34,162 bases of DNA, taken from IMG/VR virus record IMGVR_UViG_3300000265_000011, positions 1-34,162 of that record, one strand, 5' to 3'. The notes below the pieces were generated by a model. The model searched no databases. It saw only the letters and a program-made list of their open reading frames with translations, and was not told where the DNA came from. This stretch comes from a virus. Both the position numbers and the translations under genes were made by a program. Positions 4,179-18,000 of the stretch are shown here, in pieces (position 1 is the stretch's first letter; each line of letters begins with the position of its first letter).

Positions 4179-6095
4179 ATGGCAATAGTAAACTTCACAA
4201 ATTTAGATTTTGATCAGATAAAAGATAGTATAACGCAATATCTAAGATCAAACTCAAACTTTACAGATTATGATTTTCAGGGATCTAATCTATCAACTAT
4301 TATTGATGCTCTAGCATATAACAGTTACATATCAGCATATAATGCTAATATGATAACTAACGAAGTTTTTATTGATAGTGCTACCCTAAGAGAGAACGTA
4401 GTATCTTTGGCAAAGCATATTGGATACTTACCAAGATCCAGAAACTGTTCCAAAGCTATTATATCATTTATTGTCAATCTATCATCTGGTAATATATCAC
4501 CAACTTACTTAACTTTAAAATCTGGCATTATCTGCATAACCCAACTTGGAGTCACTAAAAGCAACTATATTTTCTCCTTAAGAGATGATATTGTTGCTCC
4601 TGTTGTAAATGGGATTGCAGTTTTTAATAATGTTGAGATTCTAGAAGGAAGTCTAGTCTCACAATCATTTACTGTTAATAGTATTTTTCCAAATCAGAGA
4701 TATATTTTAGATAATGCAAATATTGATACTAATACTATTAGGGCGGTCGTAAGAAAAAGTGCCGAAAGTTCTGTTACTGAGGTTTTCAGTCTTTGTAAAG
4801 ACTTTTGTGCTATTGGATCAGAATCTAGAGTATTTTTCCTACAAGAGATTGAAGACCAAAGATATGAGATAATCTTTGGTGATGGAGTATTTGGTAGGAA
4901 ACTTGAAGATGGTAATATTGTAGAACTCTCTTATATTGTTAGTGATGGTGGCGAAGAAGCTAATAATATTGAGACCTTTAAGTATGTTGGCAAGATTTAT
5001 AGTAATAATAACAGATTTGTAGATGCTGGCATTTCTATAGTATCTTCTGATGGACCATCTCAAGGTGGTAGAAACATTGAATCCATTGATTCTATTAAAA
5101 AGTTTGCACCTAGATTATATTCTACTCATGGTAGAGCGGTCACTTCATCAGATTATGAAGCTATAGTTACTCAGATTTATCCCGAAGCAGAATCAGTTTC
5201 TGTTTTTGGTGGTGAAGAGTTAGATCCACCACAATATGGTAAGGTTTTTATTACTATCAAACCATATGAGGGAGATATCTTACCAATATCAGTTAAAAAT
5301 AATATCAAAGATTCTTTAGGTAAATATGGTGTTGCTGGTATTAGACCAGAGATTATTGACCTTAAATACCTCTATGTTGAATATGATAGTAGTGTTTACT
5401 ATGATATCAATAAAGTTGGCAGTGTAAATTCATTGAAATCAAACATTGCAGATTCTATTGAAAGATATGCAGACTCTGTTGAGTTGAATAAGTATGGTGC
5501 TAGATTTAAATATAGTAAGTTCTTGAAGATTATTGATGATACTGATGCATCTATCACATCAAACATCACTAAAATTACTATAAGAAGAGATCTAAAAGCA
5601 TCTATTAATGCTTTAGCTGAATATGAGATTTGTTATGGTAATGGTATACATGTTAATAACTGTGATGGTTATAATATAAAGTCTTCTGGATTTAAAGTCT
5701 CTAACTACATCGATACCGTCTATATTACCGATATTCCTATGAGAGGGGGTATGGGTGAGATAATCCTGTTTAAGTTGAATGGAGGCGTTCCTGTAGTGCT
5801 TAGAAGGAACTATGGGAAGGTGGATTATAAGAAGGGTGAGATTGTTCTATATCCAACTATTATTACCTCTACAGAAAAAATCAAGTTCAATACCTCGGTT
5901 ATTGAAATTTCTGGATCTCCATCTTCAAATGATGTTATTGGATTACAAGATCTATATCTTCAGTTAGACACTACAAATAGTATGTTAAATATGATTAGAG
6001 ATTCAATATCTTCTGGGGAAGATACTTCAGGATCCTCGTTCATAACCTCATCAAGCTACACAAACTCAACCAGCGGACAGTATATAAGAAACTAA
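4179..6095 (+). CDS. gp6: Baseplate wedge subunit gp6
   Basis: At 638 residues it is close to T4 gp6 (660). The N-terminal helical part contains NVVSLAKHIGYLPRS (73-87), the most conserved stretch of cyanophage gp6. Later blocks include GDGVFGRKL and the RLYSTHGRAVTSSDYEAIV region. The C-terminus ends in a Ser/Thr-rich tail. In T4, gp6 dimers form the continuous inner ring of the baseplate and join neighbouring wedges, driving the shape change at contraction. The start directly abuts the gp25 stop. T4 and many relatives have gp53 nearby; I see no separate gp53 between gp25 and gp6 here. Confidence 0.93.
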   Translation: MAIVNFTNLDFDQIKDSITQYLRSNSNFTDYDFQGSNLSTIIDALAYNSYISAYNANMITNEVFIDSATLRENVVSLAKHIGYLPRSRNCSKAIISFIVNLSSGNISPTYLTLKSGIICITQLGVTKSNYIFSLRDDIVAPVVNGIAVFNNVEILEGSLVSQSFTVNSIFPNQRYILDNANIDTNTIRAVVRKSAESSVTEVFSLCKDFCAIGSESRVFFLQEIEDQRYEIIFGDGVFGRKLEDGNIVELSYIVSDGGEEANNIETFKYVGKIYSNNNRFVDAGISIVSSDGPSQGGRNIESIDSIKKFAPRLYSTHGRAVTSSDYEAIVTQIYPEAESVSVFGGEELDPPQYGKVFITIKPYEGDILPISVKNNIKDSLGKYGVAGIRPEIIDLKYLYVEYDSSVYYDINKVGSVNSLKSNIADSIERYADSVELNKYGARFKYSKFLKIIDDTDASITSNITKITIRRDLKASINALAEYEICYGNGIHVNNCDGYNIKSSGFKVSNYIDTVYITDIPMRGGMGEIILFKLNGGVPVVLRRNYGKVDYKKGEIVLYPTIITSTEKIKFNTSVIEISGSPSSNDVIGLQDLYLQLDTTNSMLNMIRDSISSGEDTSGSSFITSSSYTNSTSGQYIRN

Positions 6096-6099
6096 AAAT

Positions 6100-9000
6100 A
6101 TGGAAAAAGTATCTCTTAATAGTCTTGTAGAAAATCTTGTTCCCGAGTATGTTAGGGAAGAGTATCCCCTGCTTGTAGAGTTTTTAAAACAATACTATAT
6201 CTCACAAGAAACTTCTGGGCAATCTCTAGACCTTATTCAAAATCTAGCAGAATATGTCAAGATTGATAACTTGACAAACCTAGTAGATTCTTGCAATCTA
6301 ACTGCAAGTATTTCTTATTACGAAAAGGATATCTTTGTAGATACTACTAGAGGATTTCCATCTTCGCAAGGTCTTATTCAGATCAATGATGAGGTTATTT
6401 TTTATAATAGATCTGTAGAAGAGGAACCTATTGAGTTTGTTGGTAAGATTGATATTGGATTTAATGAGATTACCAGTACTGAAGTTGAGGACACTACATC
6501 TACTGTTGGTTGGTATGTAAGAGTTTATAACTTAGATGAATCTAAATTTATTGGCGAAGGTCTTGTAACTGGCACCAATGATGGTAATAATATCAAAGTC
6601 AACTTTACACCAGTACCTTCTTCAGATATTGATGGATATGAGACTTCTGACCTATACATCTGTAAGATCACCAGATCCAAGTTTACGGGGTGTAGAAGGG
6701 GTTTCTCGGGGGTTACAGGACTAAAGGGTAGTGTAACGTCGAATAAACTCATTTTCACGTCTACGAAGGCATCTAAGCATAAGAATGGTGATGTTGTAAC
6801 CAACTTAAATATCATCTTACTCAAAGAGTTTTTTAAAAAAATAAAAGTCCAGATTGCTCCTGGATTTGAAAATGAGGAGTTTTATGACGTTATTAATGAG
6901 TCAACTTTTGTAAAAAATATTAAAGAGTTTTATAGATCCAAGGGTTCTGAATGCTCATTTGATTTATTATTCAAAGCATTATATGGAAAACCAGTAGATA
7001 TTGTTATTCCAAGTAACTATCTGGTAGAACCTTCTAGTTCTAGATATTCCATCACAAAAAATCTTATTGTAGAACTTATTGAAGGTGATGCAAGCGAGTT
7101 AGAAAATAGAACATTATACCAAGATACCCAGTTTAATATTCCAAATACAAGGGGTATTATTACAAAACTAGAAAAACTGCAAAAAGATAATAAAGATTTT
7201 TATCGTTTATATATTGATAACTCTATTGAGGAAAACTACGATTCCACATATGGAAACTTTACCATTCATCCTAAAACTAAAAATACTACACGTATAGAAA
7301 AAAATCAAACATTTGTTGATGTTGATTCAACCATTGGATTTCCTCTTAGTGGAACTTTAGTATTAAAAGATGACTTCAACCTAGAATATCGCGTAGAATA
7401 TACTTCCAAAACATCTACACAGTTTTTGGGATGTACTGGATTAACAAGAGATTTTAAAGAGAATAGTGATATTAATCTAGATGTATATTCGTATGTCAAT
7501 GTTACGGGTGGTCAAGTTAAAGTACGTGTAACAGGTGTTCTTGATAATAGTATTGAATCTACTATATTACCATCGGTAAAAAATCTAAGAAAAAATGATT
7601 ATCTTCCAATAAAAACACTTGGTACTGAAATAAAAAATGATCCAAGATCTTCTTCTTGGATTTATAACATTCCCAAAACTTATCAAGTAAAATCTATTGA
7701 GTTATTAGATAACACTGATTTTGCTTACAGAGTTTATTTTTATGAAAAGCATGATCTATCAGTTGGTCAAAACATTACTCTAACCCCAGTATCTGACATT
7801 TCTGGTTCCTATAATGGGACTGTTGTTGAATGGAATAACCAGTTTTCTGTTATTGTAAGAGGTAGTAGAGTATTTTTAAATGAAAATATTAAATATGATT
7901 TAAAGAAAAAACTAAACAAATCAAACTTTGATGGAATAATCAACTATCCAGCTGATGTTCAGAATACTTATTATGACAGAAAAACAAATGACATTTATGT
8001 AAACTCGCAATCTTTACCACTTTATAGACCATCTCTTGAAGTTGAAGAGTTAAATGTAAATAAAAGAATACGTGCATTTTCTGGCATATTTAAAGATCAA
8101 GACACTTTAGATATTGGTAAACATGGTTTTATAACTGGAGATGCTGTAGTATACAAACCCAGAACTGTTTCATATATCCCAAGTTATACTCTTGATGCAA
8201 ATGGTGTAAGAAGCTATAAGTTTATCAATAATGAAACTGGAGATTATGAGAATAATCCAACTTTGGTTCTAATAAGAGGTAAAAAATATACCTTTAGAAA
8301 TGATATGAATCAACACCCCTTTAGGATTCAGATAGAATCCAATGGGACAGTTAGTGATCAATACAATGATGGCATTAAAAATAATGATGTAAGTAATGGC
8401 GTATTAGTTTGGGAGGTTCAAGAAGATACTCCAGATGTTTTATATTATCAATGTTTAAACCATCAAGCAATGGGTGGTGTAATCAATATTATTGACGAAG
8501 ATGAGCAAAAATCTTTAAATATTGATAAAGGAATATATTTTATTGAAAAAGTATCGCCAACTCAGATTAAACTTTATAGAAGTAGAACAAATATAGTTAA
8601 AGGTCAGTCAGTAAAATTTAGTGGCGTCGTTATCCAAGATACTATTGAATCGTATGATTATGTTTACAAAAATCTTGACAGTAGAAAGATAGAACCTCAG
8701 GATATCATCAGAAAAATAGTTCGTCACCCAGGACATGAACATTCTAATGTATCAGCAAAGATTACTGAATCACATACTATTGGTATTTGGAGAAATGGTA
8801 TTGAACTATTAAACTATAAATCTAAAGATTTCATCTCTTATGGTCAAATTAAATCTCTAGACGTTCTTTCAAAAGGTTCTGGTTATGATGTAATCAATGT
8901 TCCTCATTTGCGAATTACTGATCCAAACGGTTCTGGATGTGTATCTAACCTTTCGGTAAAAGGTTATTTAAGTAGAATCGATATATTAGATAAGGGATTT

Positions 9001-12000
9001 GATTATATTGAAACTCCAGTGATAAAAATATCTGGGGGTAATGGAACTGGAGCAAAAGCAGAAGTAGAACTTGAAAAATATGTCCATTTTTCAACTTTTA
9101 ATGCTTCTGAAGTAGATCTTGTAAATGATAGTATCGGTTTTTCTACTTATCACAAGTTTAAAGATGGAGAATCCATTCAATATGAAACTTTGGGTCAAGT
9201 AGCTATTGCTGGTTTATCCACATCTTCATATTATTTTGTATCTCTTGTTGATAGTTACAATGTGAAGTTGCATAAATCCAAATCTGATGCTTTAGATAAT
9301 AGAAATCCAATCAATCTGGATCAAATAGGAACTGGAAAGCACAATTTAAAGTCCACAAATAGAAAAAATAGAGTAAAAAGAGTAAATATTTCCCAAAATG
9401 GATATGGTTATGAGCAAAAATACAGATCATGTCCATCTTCTGGCATTAGTACATATAAAGATTTGATTAAAATCAAAGATCATGGTTATCAAAGTGGAGA
9501 AATAGTCACCTATAATCCAAAAATTGCTCCAGTTGCTGGTCTTTCATCTGGAACGGACTATTATGTACTAAAAAATCATGATGATTCTTTCAGATTATGC
9601 GCTATTTCAGGAATTTCAGCACAAAAAGACATTTTTTATAAGCAGAAAAAGTATATTAACTTTGATGGATTTATAGAGGGCGATCATACGTTCAAATATC
9701 AGGATATTGTAGTCACAATTGAGGGAAGATCTTCATTAAGTCAGGAAGATCTTAATGCTGATACAAATGCTAGAATAAGACCCATTTTTATTGGTGAAAT
9801 TGATAGTGTTTTTATCGAAAATGGTGGTCAAAAGTACGGATCTCAAGTTTCAAACTTTGTTTCTCAACCAAATATTCAGATTTTACAGGGCAGAAATGCT
9901 AGATTAAAACCCATTATTAAAAATGGCGAGATTATTTCTGTAATAATCCAAGATTCGGGAAAAGATTATTATTCCACACCAGATGTTTCTGTAATTGGTA
10001 CTGGAGTTGGTGCAAACTTGATTCCAATCGTAAAAGATGGTTATATTTCTGATATTATAATCGAAAATCCTGGAATCGGATATCAATCTGAAGGTACTCA
10101 AGCACTTGTAGTCAACAGAGGAATCTCTGGTAGTATTTCTGCAAATATTCAGACTTGGAGAATAAATCTCGTTGAAAGATATGTTTCGACTGGACTGATT
10201 TCACCAGAAGACTCTTTCTTATATGAAGGAAAGACAAAATCAAAAGGTATTCAATACGTTCATACCTATGCGCCAAGAAAACTTAGAGAGATTTCTCTTG
10301 CTAGTAGATTCTTAAATGGTGTTGAAGTTTTTAATCCAGATTTAGAACTTATTAATGGAGTTGAATCAGTTTCTTTAGCACATTCTCCAATTCTTGGATG
10401 GGCATATGATGGAAATCCAATCTATGGTCCATACGCTTATTCATCACAGACTGGTGGTAGAATAATCCAGATGACTTCAGGATATGAATTAAGAACTGAT
10501 TTAAACAAAGACAAAAATAGACCAAATCTAGTAGATTTTCCACCAGGATTTTTTATTGAAGATTATACATTCACTGGAAATGGTACATTGGATAAACATA
10601 ATGGAAGATATTGTGTTACTCCAGATTATCCAAATGGTGTCTATGCGTATTTCTGTACTGTAAACACTGAGGTTGATTCAAATGGATTATTTAAATCATA
10701 TAGAAGACCAGTTTTCCCATATGTTATTGGGAATGAATATATTTCTTCTCCTATAAAGTTTAACTTTAAACCAACATCAACTTTAGAGTATTTTGATTTA
10801 AATACTTCAGGTTTGACTAGAAATACTGCTCCATACAGCTTGCTGGCAGATACTATTAACTATCCATATTTAAAATATGATAAAGCATATAGAAATCAAA
10901 ACGCAATCGTAAAATCTACAAAGTTTGGATCAGTAACTAGTGTTGGTATTGTTACTGGTGGTTATAACTACAAAGTTGGAGATAGAGTTGTATTTGACGG
11001 ACAAATTGATACATTTAAAGCAAAAGGTATGGTTAGCAAAGTAAAGGGGGTAGATATTGAATCTATCAGTTTACTTCACTCCGAATCGCAAACATGCAAT
11101 ATTATAAAAACCAGTAAAGTATTCACTGCATTTACTGAAGACCCACATGGTTATACTCCTGGGGAGAGTGTATCATTAACATTCAATAATGAACTATTAA
11201 CAACAACTGAGATAAATGTTAAGTTTAATATAATAACATTAAAGCAAAATCTTGATATTCCTTCAGTAACTGGAATTGTTACTCATATTTCTGTTGCAAC
11301 TATTTTTGATTTGATTTATCCAAATGATGTTTATGAACTTAATAATGAAAAAATAAAGGTTTTAAGAGTAGAATCTAACAAGTCTAGATTATTAGTTCAA
11401 AGGGAATATGATGGTTCTATTGGATCAACTCACCAAGTATCTTCAGGATTTATTGAAGTTCCAAGAAAGTTCACCTTTAGTCCACAAAATTCTTTCATAA
11501 CAACAAGTTTTACAAACTCTCTAGAAAATCCGTTATATTTTATCCCCTCAGAAAATGTTGGATTGAATACAGTAACAATCAATATAAGCAATCATCCTCT
11601 TATTACTGGTGATTTACTAGATTATTCAAATGAAGGTGGAACTTCTATAACCGTAGAAAATGAAAACGGATCATTCTTACTTTCTGATGTTGAACAGATT
11701 TATGCTGTAAAAATAAACAGCAATCTGATTGGTTTGACAACTGTATCTTCTGGAATCACCACAGATCCACAACTATTGTTATTCACTAATGTTGGACTGG
11801 GTTCTGTTCACAGTCTAACTCCAAGATATTCAAATGTTTTAGAGTGTGATATTTCAGATGATAGAGTATTAGTTACTACAAGTACTCCACATGGTCTTTC
11901 TCTTGGCGATAGATTTGATCTTTATGTAGAATCGGGCATTTCTACAACTTATAAAGTAGAATATAACAAACGAAACAGAGCTGTTATCATTGGAAGAAGA

Positions 12001-15000
12001 GATTTTGAGTCTTCTGATGTAAATACTTTAAAAAACTTCATTACAATAGAAAACCATAAGTATCAACGTGGACAACAAGTAATATATCTATCATCCAATC
12101 CACAGATAACTACTGGATTAGATCATGATAAAGTATATTATGTGTCTGTTATTACTCCCAATAAAATTAAGTTAGCGAAGCAAAGATATGATGCTCTGTT
12201 GGGTATAAACTCTGTAGATATTACAGCATCTCTTGCTGGATCAATATTACCAATAAATCAACCATTAGAAGTTGTAAGATATGAAGATATTATTTTTGAT
12301 CTTTCCGATTCTTCATTATCAATCAATAATGAGAGAGAAAAAGAGGCATTTGATTTTAGATTATATTGGGATCACATGTTGACCCATGAGTTCTATTCAA
12401 CTACTAAACAACGTTCATTTGATCTGACATATAATGGTTCCATAGGTATTTCAAGTGATGCAAAAGCAACTCTAAGAAATAGTTCAAATCTACCAAAAGA
12501 GATTTATTATAATCTAGTTCCAAAGAGAAGATTTGGTAATAATACAGAAAATCTTGAACTTTACACTTATAAAAATAGATCAGATGATGGATATAGTAAT
12601 AACTCCATTAATGTTGTTGATAGTAAGTTTTCTAATACCTACAAAATCAACTCAAATACATCAAATACATTTACAGCACCTATTTTTAATGACCCAGAAA
12701 GATATGAATATACTTCTGGTAGAGGAAACGTACTAAACTATTTTGTTAAATCTCCAGTTGTTGAAGGATCTATTGCTGAAATTGAGATTCAATCTAGAGG
12801 TGAAGGATATAAGAGTATCCCTAAAATAGATAAGATTGTTTCGGAAAATGGTAGTGGTGCCATTCTAAAGGTCGAAAGTAACAATATTGGTACACCATTA
12901 AATATCGAGTTTGACGATATTGGTTACGATTATTATTCTGACAATACTATTAGACCATCATCAAAAACTCCTACAATTATTGAGTTAGATTACTTGTCTT
13001 CTGTAAAGGAAGTTAAGGTTATTTCGCCAGGTAAAAACTATTCTACTGCTCCAGATATCATCATTATTGATGGATATACCAATAAGTTAGTGGAAGATTT
13101 GGAGTTTAAGTATAACATATTCACGAGAAAAGTCGATATTATTAAAAATACATATAACTTATCTGAATATTCACCAAAAATCCTCACTATAAACAACTCA
13201 AATGGCATTGGAATCAATACTATTACATTTAATGAGGATAATAAGCATGTAACTGTAGAACTTTCTCCATCATACAGTTTCTTACAAGACTTCCCATTTG
13301 AGATTGGTGATAAAGTATTGGTCGAAAATGTAAGTGTTGGTATTGCAACTACTGGTAAAGGTTATAACTCAGAAAACTACAACTATACTACATTTACTAT
13401 TATTGATAGAGATCCTGCTCTTGGTGGTATTGGAGCAACTGTTACATACAGTCTACAAAATCTTCTTGGAGAAGGAGAATCTCCTGGTAAGTTTAATGTT
13501 TTTAACTCAGTAGGAAGAATAGTTCCATTAAAATACTTACCAACTTTTGAGATTGAAACTCAAAAGAGTAAGTTCTTTAGCAATGAACCAGTTGTAGGAA
13601 CCTCTGGTGCAAGAGGAAACATTCAGAGTATTGATTATGATAGAGACATTATTAAAGTTTATACCCTGGATGATTTTAAGGTTGGAGATGTTCTTAGAGG
13701 ACTAGTTTCTGGAAGAAGATCCAGAGTATTAAAAGTAGTCTCAGATGAGATAGATTTTCCAGTTACTTCTGGATCCGCAGTTAGAAATGGATGGTCAACA
13801 AGAAAAGGTTTCTTAAATGATCCAGAACAAAGAATACACGATAGTGATTACTACCAATACTTCTCTTACTCTGTAAAATCTGAAGTTGACTATGAAACTT
13901 GGAATCCATATGTTTCAAATCTACTCCATACTGTAGGATTTAAAAAGTTTAGTGATATTTTGGTTCCATCAGAACCAAACTCTTTTGTGGGAATAGAAAC
14001 TATTCAATCATCTGGAGATATTAGTGGTATTGCTGACATCCATAGAGTTATTGACGTAGATTGCTATCAAGATTTTGATACTATTACAGAAACTACATCT
14101 ATCATAAATGAGACTAGAAAATCTAAAGAGGTTATTCTAAGGTCTAGACTACTACAAGATTATATTGAGTCTATTGGCAATAGAGTTTTAGAACTAGATG
14201 ACATATCTTCAGAGTTTAATCAGGTTGTAAGATCTACAAGATATTCAACTATTGATGCCTACCAAAAAGTTGTTGGATTTAGAAAATACTTTGTTATTGT
14301 TGAAAATATCGATAATCCATATGAAAGACAAGCAGGTGTAGTTCTACTACTCTCTGATGGTTTAAATGTATTTAATGTTGACTATGCGAAATTGTTCCCA
14401 CAATCAACCATTGGAGATTTTGATGCGGAGATTTCTGGTGCTGAAGTTTTATTGAGATTCTTCCCAATCAGTTATAAAACGACAAACTACTTAGTCTTTG
14501 TAACTTCTTTAGAAATCGATGCTTCTACAGTTGGTGTTGGATCAATCTCAGAATCTATCCTTGGCGATGCTGTTCATATGTATTCTGAACAGATTCCAAG
14601 TATTGGTCCAGGTGTGTCTGAAGTCTTTAGATTATCTCTGAATGATACTACTAATAAGTTAATCATTCACGTTGGTGCTGATAATGGATATGTGCAGACA
14701 GAAGAGTTGATTATTACTACTGATGGTGCAGATCTATTCGTAAATGAATATGGATTTTTAAATAGTTCTGGTGGTGGTTCTGATAGTACTCCAGGTATTG
14801 CTACCTTTACATATTCTATAGATGGATCTGAAATCATTGTAACTGGTGCATTTGATTCACCAAACTCAAATGAGTTCCAAGTAGATGCATCTATTAAAGC
14901 ATTCTCCTCGACAAATACTGGTGTAGGAACTGCTGCAGTAAATGGTGCTTTATTGGAGACTACATACACTTCTTTCTCTGCATCACCAACACCAACCGCA

Positions 15001-18000
15001 TCTACATTATCATCTTTTGGTGGTAGATATGATGCAACATATGTGATTGCTTCTGTACAAGATTTAACTAATGGTACTCATTACGCAGAAGAGTTTGTTG
15101 TAATGTCAACCTGGAATAAACAGGTCGATTATGTTGCTTCCATCGTTTCAAGTGGAACTGATACTGGTATTGGAACGTTTGGTGCAATATCCAATGGATC
15201 TACTTGTAGTATAGTCTTTACTCCAGAACCAAATATCGATGTTGATGTTAGAACCTTCGAATACAAGATTGGTTACTATGATCAAACAACAACTCCAGAA
15301 CAAATCATTGATCTTGGAAACATGAGAGTTGATTCTGGATTTGGTGATTATGAAGGAACTGAACTTTCAATCAAAAAATCATTTGAACTATATCATAAAG
15401 AACAACCATTATTCCAAAAAACTATTGATGCTACTCAAGCAAGTCAACTTGATATTGATAATAATATTATCAGCACACCTGGACACTATTTTGTTACTGG
15501 AGAAGAGTTAGATTACTCTTATAAATTCTCTGATGTTGGATTAACCGATAATGCTATTTCTATTGCGTCTACTACTGTTCCAGGAATAGGTCTTACCGAT
15601 AAACTGCCTACAACGGTATATGCGATTAAAGTAGACGAGTTAAGTATTCAAGTTGCAGCATCTGCATCTGATGCATTGGCATTTAATCCAAAAATCTTTG
15701 AGGTTGCGTCTTTAGGGATTACTACAGATCATAAATTTACATCTAAAAAACAAAATACAAGAACTCTGATTTCTCTAGATAATATTGTTCAATCCCCAGT
15801 AGTTTCATCTGGAACAACTGCTCTATTGGCAATAGATTCAACTCCATTTAATGCTACCCTTGAGTTCCAATCTGTTGATGGATTCCAAGGTGGAGATCTG
15901 ATTCAGATTGATAATGAAATCATGAGAATCTTTGTTATTGGATTTAATGATAATCCAAACTTTGTTTATTGTACAAGAGGATTTATTGGAACTAAGAGAA
16001 ATACTCATCCAGCTGGAAGTGTAGTAACAAAAGTAACTGCAAACTATAATATAGTTGGCAATACCATTTATTTCCCAGAAGCACCTTTTGGAAACATTCA
16101 GTTTGAAAACTCTCTCAACAAACCAGATGAAGTCGATTACTTTGGTATTGATGTAAGATCTAAGTTCAATGGTAGAGTTTTCTTAAGAAGCTCTTCTCCT
16201 GGGTCACAGTATGATCCATACAACGATAACTTTATCTTAGATACAGTATCCGATCAGTTTAATGGATATGATGATGATTTTACTATCCAAAGTCTGGGTA
16301 GTAATGTGACAGGTATTGCATCACTAAATGCTGCTGTTCTTGTTAATAATGTTTTCCAAATTCCAGATGGTCCATTTAATAATGGAAACTATACAATGTT
16401 GGAAGTTGGTGGTGAAACTAAGATTAAGTTTACAGGATTTAGTAGCAGCACCAGTTATTATGATATTAACCAATCTGGTTTACCAAGAGGAAGAATCATC
16501 CTTTCAGTTGGTTCTACTGCTGGACTTGGTTATCAACCTTTAGTTTCTGCTGGAGGAACCGCTACAATATCTGGTACAGGATCAATTTCCAATATTTCTA
16601 TTGGCAACTCTGGTTCTGGATATAGATCTGGAATCCAAACATATGTCAAGATTGGTGTTGTAACAACATCTTTAGATTCTGATGTAGAATACATTGGATT
16701 TGCAACTGTTTATAATGGGTCGGTGGTTTCTATTGCAATCACAAATCCAGGAACTGGTTATACCTCATCAAATCCACCTCAAGTTATATTTGATGATCCA
16801 GAACCATATTGGAATATTCCTCTTCAATATCAAGCACCTTCTAGCGGACTGGGAACTGAGGCATATGTAGATCTTGTTGTAAGTCAAGATTCTAGTGTTT
16901 TAAGCTTTGAGGTAAGAAACTATGGTTATGGATTCAATGTTCGTGATCTATTAACAGTTCCTGTTGGTGGTGAAACTGGTATCCCAACTACATCGGATTA
17001 TGGTGCATTCGAATACTTCACTATTATTGTAGATCGTTTATATGCAGATGATTTCTCTGCATGGCATTTTGGAGAGTTGCAACCTATTGATTCTATTCAA
17101 GACCTCATTGATGGAAGTAGAAGATTCTTCCCAATCTATATTAATGGTCAACAAACAACTATTAGATCAAAACCAGGATCTGGTATTGAAGTTAAATCTA
17201 CACTTCTAGTATTTGTAAATGATGTTTTACAAGTTCCAGATGAAGGTTATATTTTTGAAAATGGAAGTATTATTGAGTTCCCAGTTCCTCTAGAAATAGG
17301 AACAAAAGTAGATATAGTATTTTATAGGGGTTCTGGATCAGTTGACACTAGAAATGTAGACATTATTGAACCAATTGAAAAAGGTGATTTATTTACTATT
17401 AATAGCGATAATCCATTGTATTTGCAAAATGAACGTCAAGTATTTGATATTGCGAGTACAAATACAGTTGAAACTATTGCGTATCCAGGTCCAGGATTAG
17501 ATCAAAGTGAATCCATTATCAGACCTATTGCTCTTTGCCAACAAAAGAATGATATTGCAGTGAATGGTGGTTATGTTGGAAAATCTAGATCAATTTATGA
17601 ACCACACATATCCCCAGTAGCAAGAGTGATTGATACTATCAATACAACTTCAACGGATATTTACGTTGATGGAGTTAAGATTTTCTTCGATGATCTTAGA
17701 GAATATTCTAATGAACAAACAAGAAAGCAAACGATAACAGTAGTATCACAAGAATCCATTACTTCAGCTGCTGGAACTGCTATTGTTTCTACTGCTGGAA
17801 CTATTACTGGTGTTGTTATCAGTAATAGTGGTCTTGGATATACATTTACACCATCTGTATCTATTCCAAATCCAGACAATCTAACATTTACAAATAAAAA
17901 TAACTTCTATACCAACCAAACAGTTCTACAAAGTAGCATTAGTAATGGATCAGTAGATTCAATAACTGTTGTTTCTTCTGGATCTGGATATACGGCAACG

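Noticed and set aside
4175-4182. GATAAATG as a late promoter for gp6
   Set aside because: It has one mismatch to NATAAATA and includes the gp6 start codon, so a transcript from it would lack the start.
14667-14969. 100-codon minus-strand frame inside the giant gene
   Set aside because: It is one of many open frames opposite repetitive AT-rich coding DNA, with no ribosome binding site or family pattern.
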